64,000 bases of DNA from Myxococcota bacterium (GTDB lineage: Bacteria > Myxococcota_A > Polyangia > Polyangiales > Houyiibacteriaceae). Below the pieces are notes generated by a model that did no database searches, was not told where the DNA came from, and saw only the letters and a program-made list of their open reading frames with translations. The DNA is taken from NCBI GenBank assembly GCA_028284955.1, contig JANQQS010000078.1:1-64000 (forward strand), given 5' to 3'. How positions within the stretch are numbered: the stretch's first letter is position 1; each line of letters begins with the position of its first letter. This document shows, piece after piece, positions 9,505-16,896 of this stretch. The position numbers and the translations under genes were made by a program.

Positions 9505-10452
9505 CTAGCGCGAGGCCACAACGCGACCGTCGGGTCCCACGCGTTCAGTGGCCACCGCGCGACCTTCCACGAAATAAAGAATCACTGCGCCAACTCCCAG
9601 CACAAGCGCCCCTCCCAAAGCGAAGTCCGAATATCGGGCCCAGTCTCGCGCGCCATCAAGATCCCCGTCGTTGTCCAGACGCGCAGCACGGATTCCCAAT
9701 CCCAGGCTCGCGACCGCAGCTCCGGCCGCAAGGCCTCCTACGACCCAAGTCCAGACCCGCCGCCCCCGCACCGCCCGATACCGGGTCTCCGGTACGAGAT
9801 CGGCGTACGCCGCAGTGGTCTGACCGGCCCGAACCCCGACCTTGGATCGAAAGGGTATGTACCCCTCGCGCGCGACCTCGAGCGCGTGTCGGCCGGGAGG
9901 AAGCGTGAGCGCGAGATTTAGGGGGGTTTTTCCGGATCGCTTCCCGTCTACCTCGACGTCGGCCCCCTTCACGTTGGACCGAACGCGCAACGTGCCTTCG
10001 GTGGGGCGCTGCGTCTGAGCGCGCCGCGCTTCCTCCGCCCGTTCCTTGAGTCGCTTGATCAGAGCATCAACCTGCGCGCGATCTGGCGGATCCACCCGGT
10101 CACGGAGGTACAACGAGTAGTGATCCGCAGCCTCTTGATATTCGCTGAGCTCTTCGTGGGCCCGGGCAATATTGAACCAGAGGTCCGCGCTCGGCACCAG
10201 CTGAGCGGCCAGGCGAAACTCTTGTATGGCTTCGCGGAACGACCGCTTATTGAAGTGGCGCATACCTGCCTCAAAATGCTGGCGCGCTCGAGCAGACCGG
10301 CCTTCGTCTTCGGGACCGGAGTCGGCCCGAGGCCGGGCCGGAGACTGGGCTTCCGGCTGGGCCGCCGCCGTGACAGCTCCAAGCGGCACGATCAACGCCA
10401 AGCTGACCAGTCCGATAGACCCATTTCTCGTGGATTCGGTGCGATCCTTCAT
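9505..10452 (-). CDS. TPR and PEGA-domain membrane protein
   Basis: 315 residues from the ATG at 10452. A signal peptide or N-terminal anchor is followed by about two TPR motifs (residues 55-130; HFEAGMRHFNKRSFREAI, then ADLWFNIARAHEELSEYQEA), a charged helix, a PEGA domain (about 160-230; GADVEVDGKRSGKTPL, then LPPGRHALEVAREGYIPF), and two transmembrane helices near the C-terminus. PEGA domains are thought to bind surface layers or other envelope proteins. Myxobacteria carry many such TPR-PEGA proteins of unknown function. The gene is divergent from the CoA-ligase-like gene, with about 80 bases between. Confidence 0.82.
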   Translation of the reverse strand: MKDRTESTRNGSIGLVSLALIVPLGAVTAAAQPEAQSPARPRADSGPEDEGRSARARQHFEAGMRHFNKRSFREAIQEFRLAAQLVPSADLWFNIARAHEELSEYQEAADHYSLYLRDRVDPPDRAQVDALIKRLKERAEEARRAQTQRPTEGTLRVRSNVKGADVEVDGKRSGKTPLNLALTLPPGRHALEVAREGYIPFRSKVGVRAGQTTAAYADLVPETRYRAVRGRRVWTWVVGGLAAGAAVASLGLGIRAARLDNDGDLDGARDWARYSDFALGGALVLGVGAVILYFVEGRAVATERVGPDGRVVASR

Positions 10453-10533
10453 CGGTGACACCTCGAGAGAGACCATATCACGGTCGGCTCCTTTTCGACG
10501 GATTGTGGGACGACGACTACACTGGCATGCGCG

Positions 10534-11913
10534 ATGTACACTGGTTGGACGATCTTCTGCCCCGACCCCGAAACGGCAATCGAGTGCAAGCGCTTGGCCG
10601 AGCGCGGAGGAGACGAAATCGTGCTCGACGTCGTCGAACACGTGTGGGACGCGGCACTCGCTCATCTTTCCTCCGGTGGCTTCACCGCAGCCGTGTTGAC
10701 CGACGAGGTCTCGGCCGCTGAGTGGGTGCAGGCGGCATCGATCGCAAAAAGCAAAACGTCACGATTGGTCGTCGCACTTATGGGAAGCGAATCGGCCACC
10801 GCCCATATCGCGTCGGATCTTGGGATTGTCGTACTTCGCGAGCTGCGTCCGCTGCTCTGTGCCCTTCGGCTGCTTCCTCTATCGAGCACTCCGTGGAACG
10901 CGTCGATCCGAGACCTTCCCAAGATTGACCAAAAGCGATTCGAGGCTGTGGTAACCCGCGGGGGCGCCGATCGCTGGCGCCACGTGGACGAGGGTCTCAT
11001 CGAATATTGCCCGGCGAATTCGGCAGTCTCCACCGTGATCGGAGAATCGGTTGACGTAGGTCCGGCACTCGAGGCGCTAAGGGCCGCCAAACAAGTGGCA
11101 CACCCGCCCATGCCGTCGGTTCAAGGCGTGGAACGCCAGTCCGTGTTGGACGTGATCCTGGGACCTCCGCGTGCTTTGTCCGATCCAGCCAGCAAAGCAG
11201 CGCTGGCCCCCTATGATATCCCAGTGCCCATCGAGGAACTGTGCGCCAGCCCTTCCCGCGCCTCCTCAGAGGCCGCGCGGATTGGCTTCCCGGTTCGAAT
11301 CGCGTTGGCTTCACCCGACTTGCGCGTATGGCAGCACCCCGATCTTGTGGTCGATCGCGTGGACAACGCTGCGCGGGTCCGAGACGTCTATCGGCAGATC
11401 ATGAATTTGGCGCGCACCCGAGCACCACACGCGCGTTTGCTCGGGGTTACGGTGCGCGCGGCAACCCTCGCGCGTGCCCTTTTGTGGCTGCACATGCGGC
11501 CCCTACCCGACTCCGCGGCGCTGGTACAAATCGGATTCGCAGACCCGCACGGCGCGGCCGCGGGTGACGCCACCGAGACGGTCTTGCCGATCACGCACGA
11601 GCGACTCGAACAGGTACTCAAACGGCTCCGAGGAAGCTCGCTCGTGCTGCCTTCAGAAACGTCAGCGAGAAGAGAAACGGTGAGCGCGCTGGGAGATGTC
11701 CTGATGCGGCTCGCGGCATTTATCCACGACTGGAGAGATGAGATCGAAGCAGTGCATATCGAACCACTTGCTTTGTTGATCAGCGGTGATGTTGAACTAC
11801 GCGAGGCATGTGTTCAGGTATCCGACGCGTTCGAGCGTTCGTTGGAACACAGCTCTTCGGAGCGAACATCCCCGGAGCAAAGGGTTCCTCGACCGGCGAA
11901 GGCCGCTTCGTGA
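10534..11913 (+). CDS. Degenerate ADP-forming acyl-CoA synthetase-like protein (ATP-grasp fold, probably non-catalytic)
   Basis: 459 residues. The middle and C-terminal parts follow the plan of the beta (ATP-grasp) domain of ADP-forming acetyl-CoA synthetases: a YDIPVPIEEL element, then A..IGFPVRIALASPD, then near the end IEAVHIEPLALLI in place of the usual ElDINPLlv. Residues 75-115 (TSRLVVALMGSESATAHIASDLGI) resemble the end of the CoA-ligase alpha part. The key positions are altered: the nucleotide-binding Lys of VvLKi is missing (RIAL), the HKS motif is replaced by VWQHPD, and the Gly-rich FGlGG loop is absent. I infer a pseudo-enzyme with a regulatory or binding role. The family match is by eye and needs a profile search. 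Confidence 0.6.
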   Translation: MYTGWTIFCPDPETAIECKRLAERGGDEIVLDVVEHVWDAALAHLSSGGFTAAVLTDEVSAAEWVQAASIAKSKTSRLVVALMGSESATAHIASDLGIVVLRELRPLLCALRLLPLSSTPWNASIRDLPKIDQKRFEAVVTRGGADRWRHVDEGLIEYCPANSAVSTVIGESVDVGPALEALRAAKQVAHPPMPSVQGVERQSVLDVILGPPRALSDPASKAALAPYDIPVPIEELCASPSRASSEAARIGFPVRIALASPDLRVWQHPDLVVDRVDNAARVRDVYRQIMNLARTRAPHARLLGVTVRAATLARALLWLHMRPLPDSAALVQIGFADPHGAAAGDATETVLPITHERLEQVLKRLRGSSLVLPSETSARRETVSALGDVLMRLAAFIHDWRDEIEAVHIEPLALLISGDVELREACVQVSDAFERSLEHSSSERTSPEQRVPRPAKAAS

Positions 11914-12028
11914 CGGATGGAGCGCTCGTCGAATGCAATTCGGCGGCGCGCGCCCACCTCACACGAAAGCCCCACGCTTATCCATGGCTAGACGCCCGAT
12001 GAGCGTGTGCTCCCCGACGGTCGAGTCG

Positions 12029-12193
12029 CTATTGCGGAACTTCTTGTAGTCCGCGGACCTGAGTGGTCGGCGCTTCCGTTCCCGCGTCAAACGGCGGCAC
12101 CCCGAAGAGCGCCAACAGGCCCACGAGCGCACCGATCGCGCCCACAACAATCGCACCTTTCACCACCGGACTGGTCTCTTGCCAGAATGACAT
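12029..12193 (-). CDS. Small membrane protein (54 aa)
   Basis: The ATG at 12193 is preceded by AAGGAGG with a 7-base spacing, a near-perfect ribosome site. The product has one transmembrane helix at about residues 14-33 and a short polar C-terminal tail (about 34-54). No family is recognised. A strong sigma-70-like promoter lies about 60 bases upstream. It is the last gene after pdxA on the minus strand but likely has its own transcript. The combination of strong promoter, strong ribosome site and small size suggests an abundant small protein. Confidence 0.75.
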   Translation of the reverse strand: MSFWQETSPVVKGAIVVGAIGALVGLLALFGVPPFDAGTEAPTTQVRGLQEVPQ

Positions 12194-12252
12194 TGAAGGC
12201 CTCCTTGAGAGCCACAAACAGGGATCGGCGCAATCCCGTCCCCACTTGAAAG

Positions 12253-12300
12253 ACTAGAGAAACTGTAAGCCCGCGGTCAACTTTTTTCTGTTTTTTTATA
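12253..12300 (-). promoter_or_regulatory. Sigma-70-type promoter with UP-like A/T tract
   Basis: Reading the minus strand: a -35 TTGACC (12275-12280), a 16-base spacer and a -10 TCTAGT (12253-12258). An A-rich tract on the minus strand (12281-12300, runs of 6-7 A) lies just upstream of the -35, as an UP element would, and AT-rich sequence continues to about 12310. It would start transcription near 12246 and drive the small membrane protein gene. This is the most AT-rich patch in its neighbourhood. Confidence 0.6.
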
Positions 12301-12315
12301 TATATTTTGTAAAGT

Positions 12316-13350
12316 TCACACCATGGTGAGCCGCCTAGCGAGTAGCAGCGCCGATCGCATCCCGGAATCATCCGCCGCGCCCTCTCGCGCTGCCTCGTAC
12401 GCCACACCGTGGTCAACGCTCGTTCGAATATACGGCAAGCCCCAAGTTACGTTTACCGACGAGCCAAAATCGAGCAACTTCGACGCGATGGTCGCTTGGT
12501 CGTGGAACATCGCCACAACGCCGTCCACATCCCCCCGTTGCGCGTTCCGAAACGACGTCTCCGCCGGAGTTGGACCGGTCAACTCCAAATCACCCCCAGG
12601 ACGTAGCCGAGAGCGAACCGTGGCGATCGCGGAACGCACCACCGCTTCTTCGTCGCCCAACAACCCGCTCTCGCCAGCGTGAGGATTGAGACCAGTGACA
12701 TCGATGCGAAGGGTGCGCCGGTATCTGCCCACGCGGGAGAGCGCAGCGTGAAGATGCTGAATGGTTCGTACAACCCTTGGTTCGGTAACCTGGCTCGGGA
12801 CGTTGGAAATTGGTTCATGCGTGGTCACAAGCCCGACATTAAGAGAATCACCCAAAAACATCATGGTTACCGAGTCTCGTTTCAGCGAAGCCCGCTCCGC
12901 AAGATACTCGGTGTGTCCAGTGAACCTTGTCCCCGATAGCGTAACCGCAGCCTTGCTGATGGGACCGGTCACCAGCGCGCGAGCGCGTCCGGCCAATACC
13001 GCGTCGAGCGCAGCATCCAGACACTGAAGTTGGGCAAGGCCACCCTCTGCCGTCGGTTGATGCATACCTCTGATTTCGAAAGGCCACCGGCCGGCGGAAA
13101 CCACGCCGACGCTGCCCTTTCGCAACGAGCTCCAATCGTCTGCGGGCAACAACGCACACGGGGCTCTCGCCTCACGTAACTTGTCCATCAAGTACGGAGC
13201 GTCTCCAAACAACACGATCTGGTCGACGCTCACCGCGCTTTTGGCTGCGGAGACCGCTATGAGAGGTCCTATCCCCGCCGGGTCACCCACAGAGACCGCG
13301 AGAGGCGCCAGAGGTTGCGACTCTGCGCGTTCTACCTTCGTCGACCCCAC
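12316..13350 (-). CDS. pdxA: 4-hydroxythreonine-4-phosphate dehydrogenase PdxA
   Basis: 344 residues. Cytoplasmic NAD-dependent enzyme of pyridoxal phosphate synthesis that oxidises 4-phosphohydroxy-L-threonine. Recognisable motifs are SVGDPAGIGP near the N-terminus, FTGHTEYLA, LNPHAGESG, AMFHDQ and RTSVDHGVAYEAA, which carry the metal-binding His and substrate residues of the family. Only 4 bases separate it from the response-regulator stop codon upstream, so the two are an operon; a regulator-pdxA pair is unusual. The start could also be a few codons later. No pdxJ is seen nearby. Confidence 0.95.
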   Translation of the reverse strand: MGSTKVERAESQPLAPLAVSVGDPAGIGPLIAVSAAKSAVSVDQIVLFGDAPYLMDKLREARAPCALLPADDWSSLRKGSVGVVSAGRWPFEIRGMHQPTAEGGLAQLQCLDAALDAVLAGRARALVTGPISKAAVTLSGTRFTGHTEYLAERASLKRDSVTMMFLGDSLNVGLVTTHEPISNVPSQVTEPRVVRTIQHLHAALSRVGRYRRTLRIDVTGLNPHAGESGLLGDEEAVVRSAIATVRSRLRPGGDLELTGPTPAETSFRNAQRGDVDGVVAMFHDQATIASKLLDFGSSVNVTWGLPYIRTSVDHGVAYEAAREGAADDSGMRSALLLARRLTMV

Positions 13351-13354
13351 TGTT

Positions 13355-14032
13355 CTACGGGGATTTCATCTTGTAGCCGACTCCGCGAACGGTCTCCAGC
13401 ACGTCGACAGCTTTGCCAAGCTTCATGCGCAGCCGTCTGACGTGTATGTCAACCGTTCGGCTGCTCCCGTAGTAGTCGACGCCCCACACCCGCTCCAGCA
13501 GCTGCTGGCGCGAAAACACACGGCCTCGGTTTTGACAAAGAAATCTGAGCAGCGCGAACTCCTGATGAGTCAGATGCCTGGGACGTCCATCCACGGTGAT
13601 CTCATGAGCCGCTAAGTCAACGCAGAGCGAGCCGATTTTGATCCGTTCTTGACCCGCAAACTCGCTGCGCTGCCAATCGATTCGTCGGATGCGCACATAG
13701 ACTTCAGCGGGTACGTAAGGCACGAGAACGAAGTCGTCGAATCCATCCGCGGCGTCGAGTCGGGACAACGCGGGCACACTGACGCCGATTAGTACAGGAA
13801 CCTCCGCGAGCGAAGGCACCGCCCGCAGTCGCATGAGCGCGGCGCGGCCCGCATCCACCTCATCGATTGCTTCCACCAAGACTACGGTGGGTGGCTCCTC
13901 GGCCAAACTTGGATCGTCGAGAGAGTCCCAGAGGTCGGCTGTCTTCACGCGGCATCCAAGCTCACGCAGAACCTGAACTCCACCGTTTTCGCGCTCCGCA
14001 ACCCCCTCCGGTCCAACCACAAGGATCCACAT
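13355..14032 (-). CDS. OmpR/PhoB-type response regulator with atypical receiver
   Basis: 225 residues from the ATG at 14032; a TTG start at 14140 would add 36 residues ahead of the receiver. The receiver-like domain (about 1-115) has lost the acidic pair after strand 1 (ILVVGPEG instead of ILVVDDE), and the phospho-acceptor position in VLVEAID is Glu54 rather than Asp. The C-terminal winged-helix DNA-binding domain (about 125-222) is intact, with LTHQEFALLRFL, VFSRQQLLERVWG and RTVDIHVRRLRMKLG. It is likely a transcription factor that does not depend on phosphorylation. It forms an operon with pdxA, 4 bases downstream. No histidine kinase is adjacent. Confidence 0.88.
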   Translation of the reverse strand: MWILVVGPEGVAERENGGVQVLRELGCRVKTADLWDSLDDPSLAEEPPTVVLVEAIDEVDAGRAALMRLRAVPSLAEVPVLIGVSVPALSRLDAADGFDDFVLVPYVPAEVYVRIRRIDWQRSEFAGQERIKIGSLCVDLAAHEITVDGRPRHLTHQEFALLRFLCQNRGRVFSRQQLLERVWGVDYYGSSRTVDIHVRRLRMKLGKAVDVLETVRGVGYKMKSP

Positions 14033-14285
14033 GTCGGCCTGCCTTTTCCGCGCGGAACATAGCTCCAGGACATGTTCGGGGCAATCAACGGATGCTTCAT
14101 TGCGCCAAGCTCCCGGTTTCTCAGGCTCGTTTGAGCGCAATGCGAGGAGTCCCGCGACCTATCGTTGTTGTTGAGACCGTTGTATGACAAAAGGACCTCG
14201 CTAGGCTCATAATACGGACAAGCGCTGGACCGCGCGAAGTACATCATCGCGGGAAGCTGCGCGAAGGCGTGCTGAGGAGACACTC

Positions 14286-15812
14286 GTGACGACGAAGCAA
14301 TGGCGACTCAAAATCGCACCGCTTGGTGCTGACATCGAGACGTCGGAGCGCACGGTGCTCGCAGAACATTGGATGGAGGCCCTGACCAAAACTCTCGACT
14401 CACTCGGCGAACCCGCGTCCATGCCCCAACGCGCAAGCTGCTCATTTGCGTCGAACGGGGTCGTGACCGTCATCGATGCCGACCACCGTCGAAGATTTTC
14501 GATTCAGGAAGTCGTCGAGACTTCGACGGCTACCGATGACGTCGAAACGAAGACCGACGTTGAAACGAAAACCATCGTCGAAAAGCAAACCGGCGTTGAG
14601 ACGCAAACCGACGTTGAGACGCAAACCGACGTCGAGACAAAGACCATCGTTGAAGGGCAAACCGACGTAAACGCGCCGGGCGATGACCGAGGCGGCGCAG
14701 ACAAGCAAACAAGCTACCGTCCACCCACCCCCGCCGCGCTGAGCAGTAGACCCCCGCCGCCGCCTCCACCATCTCCGCGCGTGAGCAGTGTTCCGCCGGC
14801 AACGACATCTGGCGTATCAGCATCGTCAGACGTGGTCACCAAACATGGCGGCGAGAACCACACGCTAATTATGAAACGCGACGAAGACCCGAGCCCCGAC
14901 AACCCACTCCGCTATCGGGAGAGAGCATATGCGGTGGCGGCCGATATCGACATCGAACACGCAGAGCGAATCGCAAAAGAACGTATCAACCAGCTGATCG
15001 CAGAGGCGAAACACGATCCGCCGGGAAAGTATTTCAGCGTCGCCATGTTCGACCACCACTGGGACCGCGCGCCCGCCCGTCCGCCGATCGTTGCGCTCCA
15101 GTGGAAGGATTGGCGCGACGAACTGGAAGTCGAATACCCGCTCGAAAAAGTTGCGCGGCGCGGGAGCGTTCAAGCGCCCAAGGCCGCCGATGAAATCCGG
15201 CCCGCGCCGATGCCCGCTCCCGCTGCGACCCCATCAACGATTGCCTCCCCGCCTAGACGTGATGGTGGCGATGATCGTGAAGCACCGCCGACAGGCGAAC
15301 ACGATGCTCGGCTCGCCAAAGCATTCGAGGCATGCCAGGATTTACTCTTCTTGGCGACTCCAGTGGAGGCTCTGGAGTTCGTGATACGGCTTCTCGACGA
15401 GCTGCTTCCTACCGAAGCGTCAAGCGCGTGTATCTACGATATTAATCACGATGAATTTCGATTCGTAGCCCTCCGCGGAATCGGCGCGGAGGCTCGACGA
15501 GGTCAGGCAGTTCCATCCAAAGCTGGACTGTTCGGGGCGGCGTCTTCGATGCTTGCCAAGATCTTGCGCGTCGACGACGTAGCCGCGGAATCTCGTTTCA
15601 AGTCCGACACTGACGGACGAACGGGTCTCGAAGTCAGAAACTTGATGTACTTGCCGCTGAGTATGCATGGCCGACTTCTGGGAATGATTCAGTTCATCAA
15701 TCGGAAAAATCGCAACTCATTCACCAATGCCGACTCAGATCTCGCAACGTACATCGGGCGCCAACTCAGCGAGTTTCTGCACGGCGCCAGAATCTCCGCC
15801 GGCGGCGACTAG
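14286..15812 (+). CDS. GAF-domain protein with hexapeptide repeat linker
   Basis: 508 residues from a GTG with a GAGGAG site 7 bases upstream. A small N-terminal domain of about 80 residues is followed by seven hexapeptides of the type VETKTD (residues 86-127), a Pro/Ser-rich region, a second unrecognised domain (about 200-295), a Pro-rich linker, and a GAF domain (about 342-500). The GAF has the usual core: an N-terminal helix, SSACIYDINHDEFRFVA, a mid-domain VRNLMYLPLSMHGRLLGMIQF strand pair, and a closing helix. GAF domains bind small ligands or signal as dimers. No output domain is present. Partner unknown. Confidence 0.82.
   Translation: MTTKQWRLKIAPLGADIETSERTVLAEHWMEALTKTLDSLGEPASMPQRASCSFASNGVVTVIDADHRRRFSIQEVVETSTATDDVETKTDVETKTIVEKQTGVETQTDVETQTDVETKTIVEGQTDVNAPGDDRGGADKQTSYRPPTPAALSSRPPPPPPPSPRVSSVPPATTSGVSASSDVVTKHGGENHTLIMKRDEDPSPDNPLRYRERAYAVAADIDIEHAERIAKERINQLIAEAKHDPPGKYFSVAMFDHHWDRAPARPPIVALQWKDWRDELEVEYPLEKVARRGSVQAPKAADEIRPAPMPAPAATPSTIASPPRRDGGDDREAPPTGEHDARLAKAFEACQDLLFLATPVEALEFVIRLLDELLPTEASSACIYDINHDEFRFVALRGIGAEARRGQAVPSKAGLFGAASSMLAKILRVDDVAAESRFKSDTDGRTGLEVRNLMYLPLSMHGRLLGMIQFINRKNRNSFTNADSDLATYIGRQLSEFLHGARISAGGD
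14541..14666 (+). repeat. Seven tandem 18-bp coding repeats (VE-x-K/Q-T-x)
   Basis: Seven in-frame units of 18 bases inside the GAF-protein gene, each encoding a hexapeptide such as VETKTD, VETQTD or VEKQTG. Two adjacent units are identical at the DNA level (the fourth and fifth, GTTGAGACGCAAACCGAC), which suggests recent slippage. The repeat is acidic and polar and probably forms an extended or coiled linker. Confidence 0.9.
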
Positions 15813-15900
15813 TTTTCGGAGGGTCTGACCCCGCAGACCCCCCCCCCACGCGGGTACAACCCGCGTGGGGCCCCCCTCCCAACGCCGCTTCGCGCTGCGC
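15813..15900. repeat. Hairpin unit A of the non-coding repeat block
   Basis: Just after the GAF-gene stop. It contains a 7-bp stem (15821-15827 with 15834-15840), then a perfect 12-bp stem (CCCCACGCGGGT 15844-15855 with its complement 15859-15870, 3-base loop), then a C-rich run. The same order of parts recurs in unit B (16100-16160) with different stem sequences. The strong GC stems close to the stop might end transcription of the GAF gene, but no T-tract follows. Confidence 0.75.
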
Positions 15901-16052
15901 GGGGGCCCCTACGCCCCCTTGCTCACTTCGTGCAGCGCTCGCAGTGAACTGCTTTCTTTGTGGGGTGTTTTTGGGGTGAGCTGCAGCTCCGCGCGTTACG
16001 GTCCGGCGAACTGTCCCATCTGTATCTGCAGGAAAACTGACTCGGTCCCCGT
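15901..16052. other. Non-coding stretch within the repeat block
   Basis: About 150 bases between hairpin units that hold no convincing gene. At 16032-16041 lies GAAAACTGAC, whose complement GTCAGTTTTC occurs at 16095-16104, so together they could form the outer stem of a structure enclosing the first 42-bp repeat. Open frames here give low-complexity Gly/Arg/Pro translations and are not genes. Confidence 0.5.
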
Positions 16053-16094
16053 CCGGCCGCTTCGCGGCCACCCCACCGCGTAGCGGCGGGGCCC
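16053..16094. repeat. 42-bp direct repeat, copy 1
   Basis: Identical to 16169-16210. It folds into two adjacent hairpins: GGCCGC/GCGGCC with a TTC loop, and CCCCaCCGC/GCGGcGGGG with a GTA loop. Confidence 0.85.
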
Positions 16095-16099
16095 GTCAG

Positions 16100-16160
16100 T
16101 TTTCTGGAGGGGCTGGCCGCAGCCCCTCCCCCCGTCGGGTACGACCCGACGGGTCCCCCC
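16100..16160. repeat. Hairpin unit B of the non-coding repeat block
   Basis: Same architecture as unit A with different bases: TTTTCTGG leads into a perfect 10-bp stem (16106-16115 with 16120-16129), then a C-run, a perfect 10-bp stem with a 3-base loop (16131-16140 with 16144-16153), then a second C-run. Pairing is kept although the stem sequences differ from unit A. Confidence 0.75.
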
Positions 16161-16168
16161 ACCCGCCG

Positions 16169-16210
16169 CCGGCCGCTTCGCGGCCACCCCACCGCGTAGC
16201 GGCGGGGCCC
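16169..16210. repeat. 42-bp direct repeat, copy 2
   Basis: Identical to 16053-16094. It is followed by GGCAGTTT, similar to the GTCAGTTTT after copy 1, so the repeated unit extends slightly beyond the 42 identical bases. Confidence 0.85.
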
Positions 16211-16238
16211 CGGCAGTTTACCCTCACGAAACCAGGTC

Positions 16239-16316
16239 ACGTGCATCCTGGCGGGGGAGCTTGGGTGAATCGGCGGGGTTGTACCCCGACGAGAGGGTTT
16301 GGATGCCAAACCCTCA
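16239..16316. repeat. Dispersed hairpin repeat, copy 2
   Basis: Matches bases 1-78 with few differences. The 10-bp stem here is 16293-16302 with 16306-16315. Against copy 1 the stem has one C-to-T change on one arm and the matching G-to-A change on the other, so pairing is kept. As with copy 1, it lies a few tens of bases beyond the stop codon of a minus-strand gene (here the TlpA-like gene at 16345-16896) and in the same orientation relative to that gene. Confidence 0.8.
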
Positions 16317-16344
16317 AAAAACAGACGGCCAGACCCTCAAACAA

Positions 16345-16896
16345 TCAGCGCAGCAGCTTGCGGATTTCTGCCTCCAGCTTTTTTGCGTCGGCTTTTCCTC
16401 GGAAACCCGCATGCACGTAGCGAACAAGTCCATTCTTGTCGATGAGATACGACGACGGCATTTTGGGGGGTCGGTAGCGCGAAGCGACACGGTGCTCCGC
16501 ATCGTGAACAACAGGAAATGCCACCCGTGTTCGTTGCAGAAACCCGCGCATGTTCCGCCGCTCGCGATCTAGGTTCACCCCGATCACCGTAAAACCTTGC
16601 GCCTTGTATTTCGCATATAACGAGTTGAGCACCGGCATTTCTTGCCGACACGGAGCGCACCACGATGCCCAGAAGTCCACCAGCACAACCTGGTTTCGTA
16701 AGCGAGCCAACCGAATCGACCGACCGTTGAGATCAGACAGACCGATTTCGGGGGCTCGTGAGCCTCCCTGCAGCGCGAACGCGGGACCAGCTAGAGTTAG
16801 CGCGGCCCCGACCAAAGAAACACACAAAACACTACGCAGCACGGACGGCATGGACGTGAGCGCGCCAAACCTATTCAGAGACCACGAACATTTCAC
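16345..16896 (-). CDS. TlpA-like periplasmic thioredoxin
   Basis: 183 residues from a GTG that overlaps the upstream stop by 4 bases (GTGA); an ATG at 16851 gives an equally good signal peptide. After the signal peptide (cleavage near AFA-L) comes a TlpA/ResA fold: VVLVDFWASWC at strand 1, the redox pair C80-A-P-C83, QGFTVIGVNLDRE, and a cis-Pro element MPSSYLIDKNG. It probably reduces disulphides in the periplasm, for example during cytochrome c maturation or for other secreted proteins. It is coupled to the DsbA-like lipoprotein gene, suggesting a thiol-exchange pair. No cytochrome c biogenesis genes are adjacent. Confidence 0.9.
   Translation of the reverse strand: MKCSWSLNRFGALTSMPSVLRSVLCVSLVGAALTLAGPAFALQGGSRAPEIGLSDLNGRSIRLARLRNQVVLVDFWASWCAPCRQEMPVLNSLYAKYKAQGFTVIGVNLDRERRNMRGFLQRTRVAFPVVHDAEHRVASRYRPPKMPSSYLIDKNGLVRYVHAGFRGKADAKKLEAEIRKLLR

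Noticed and set aside
14541-14666. 18-bp repeats as a CRISPR array
   Set aside because: Repeats are contiguous with no spacers and lie in frame within a GAF-protein gene. No cas genes are present.
15923-16309. Minus-strand frame of 128 residues in the repeat block
   Set aside because: Its translation is a repeated Gly/Arg/Pro pattern that follows the 42-bp DNA repeats; the region is better read as non-coding hairpins.
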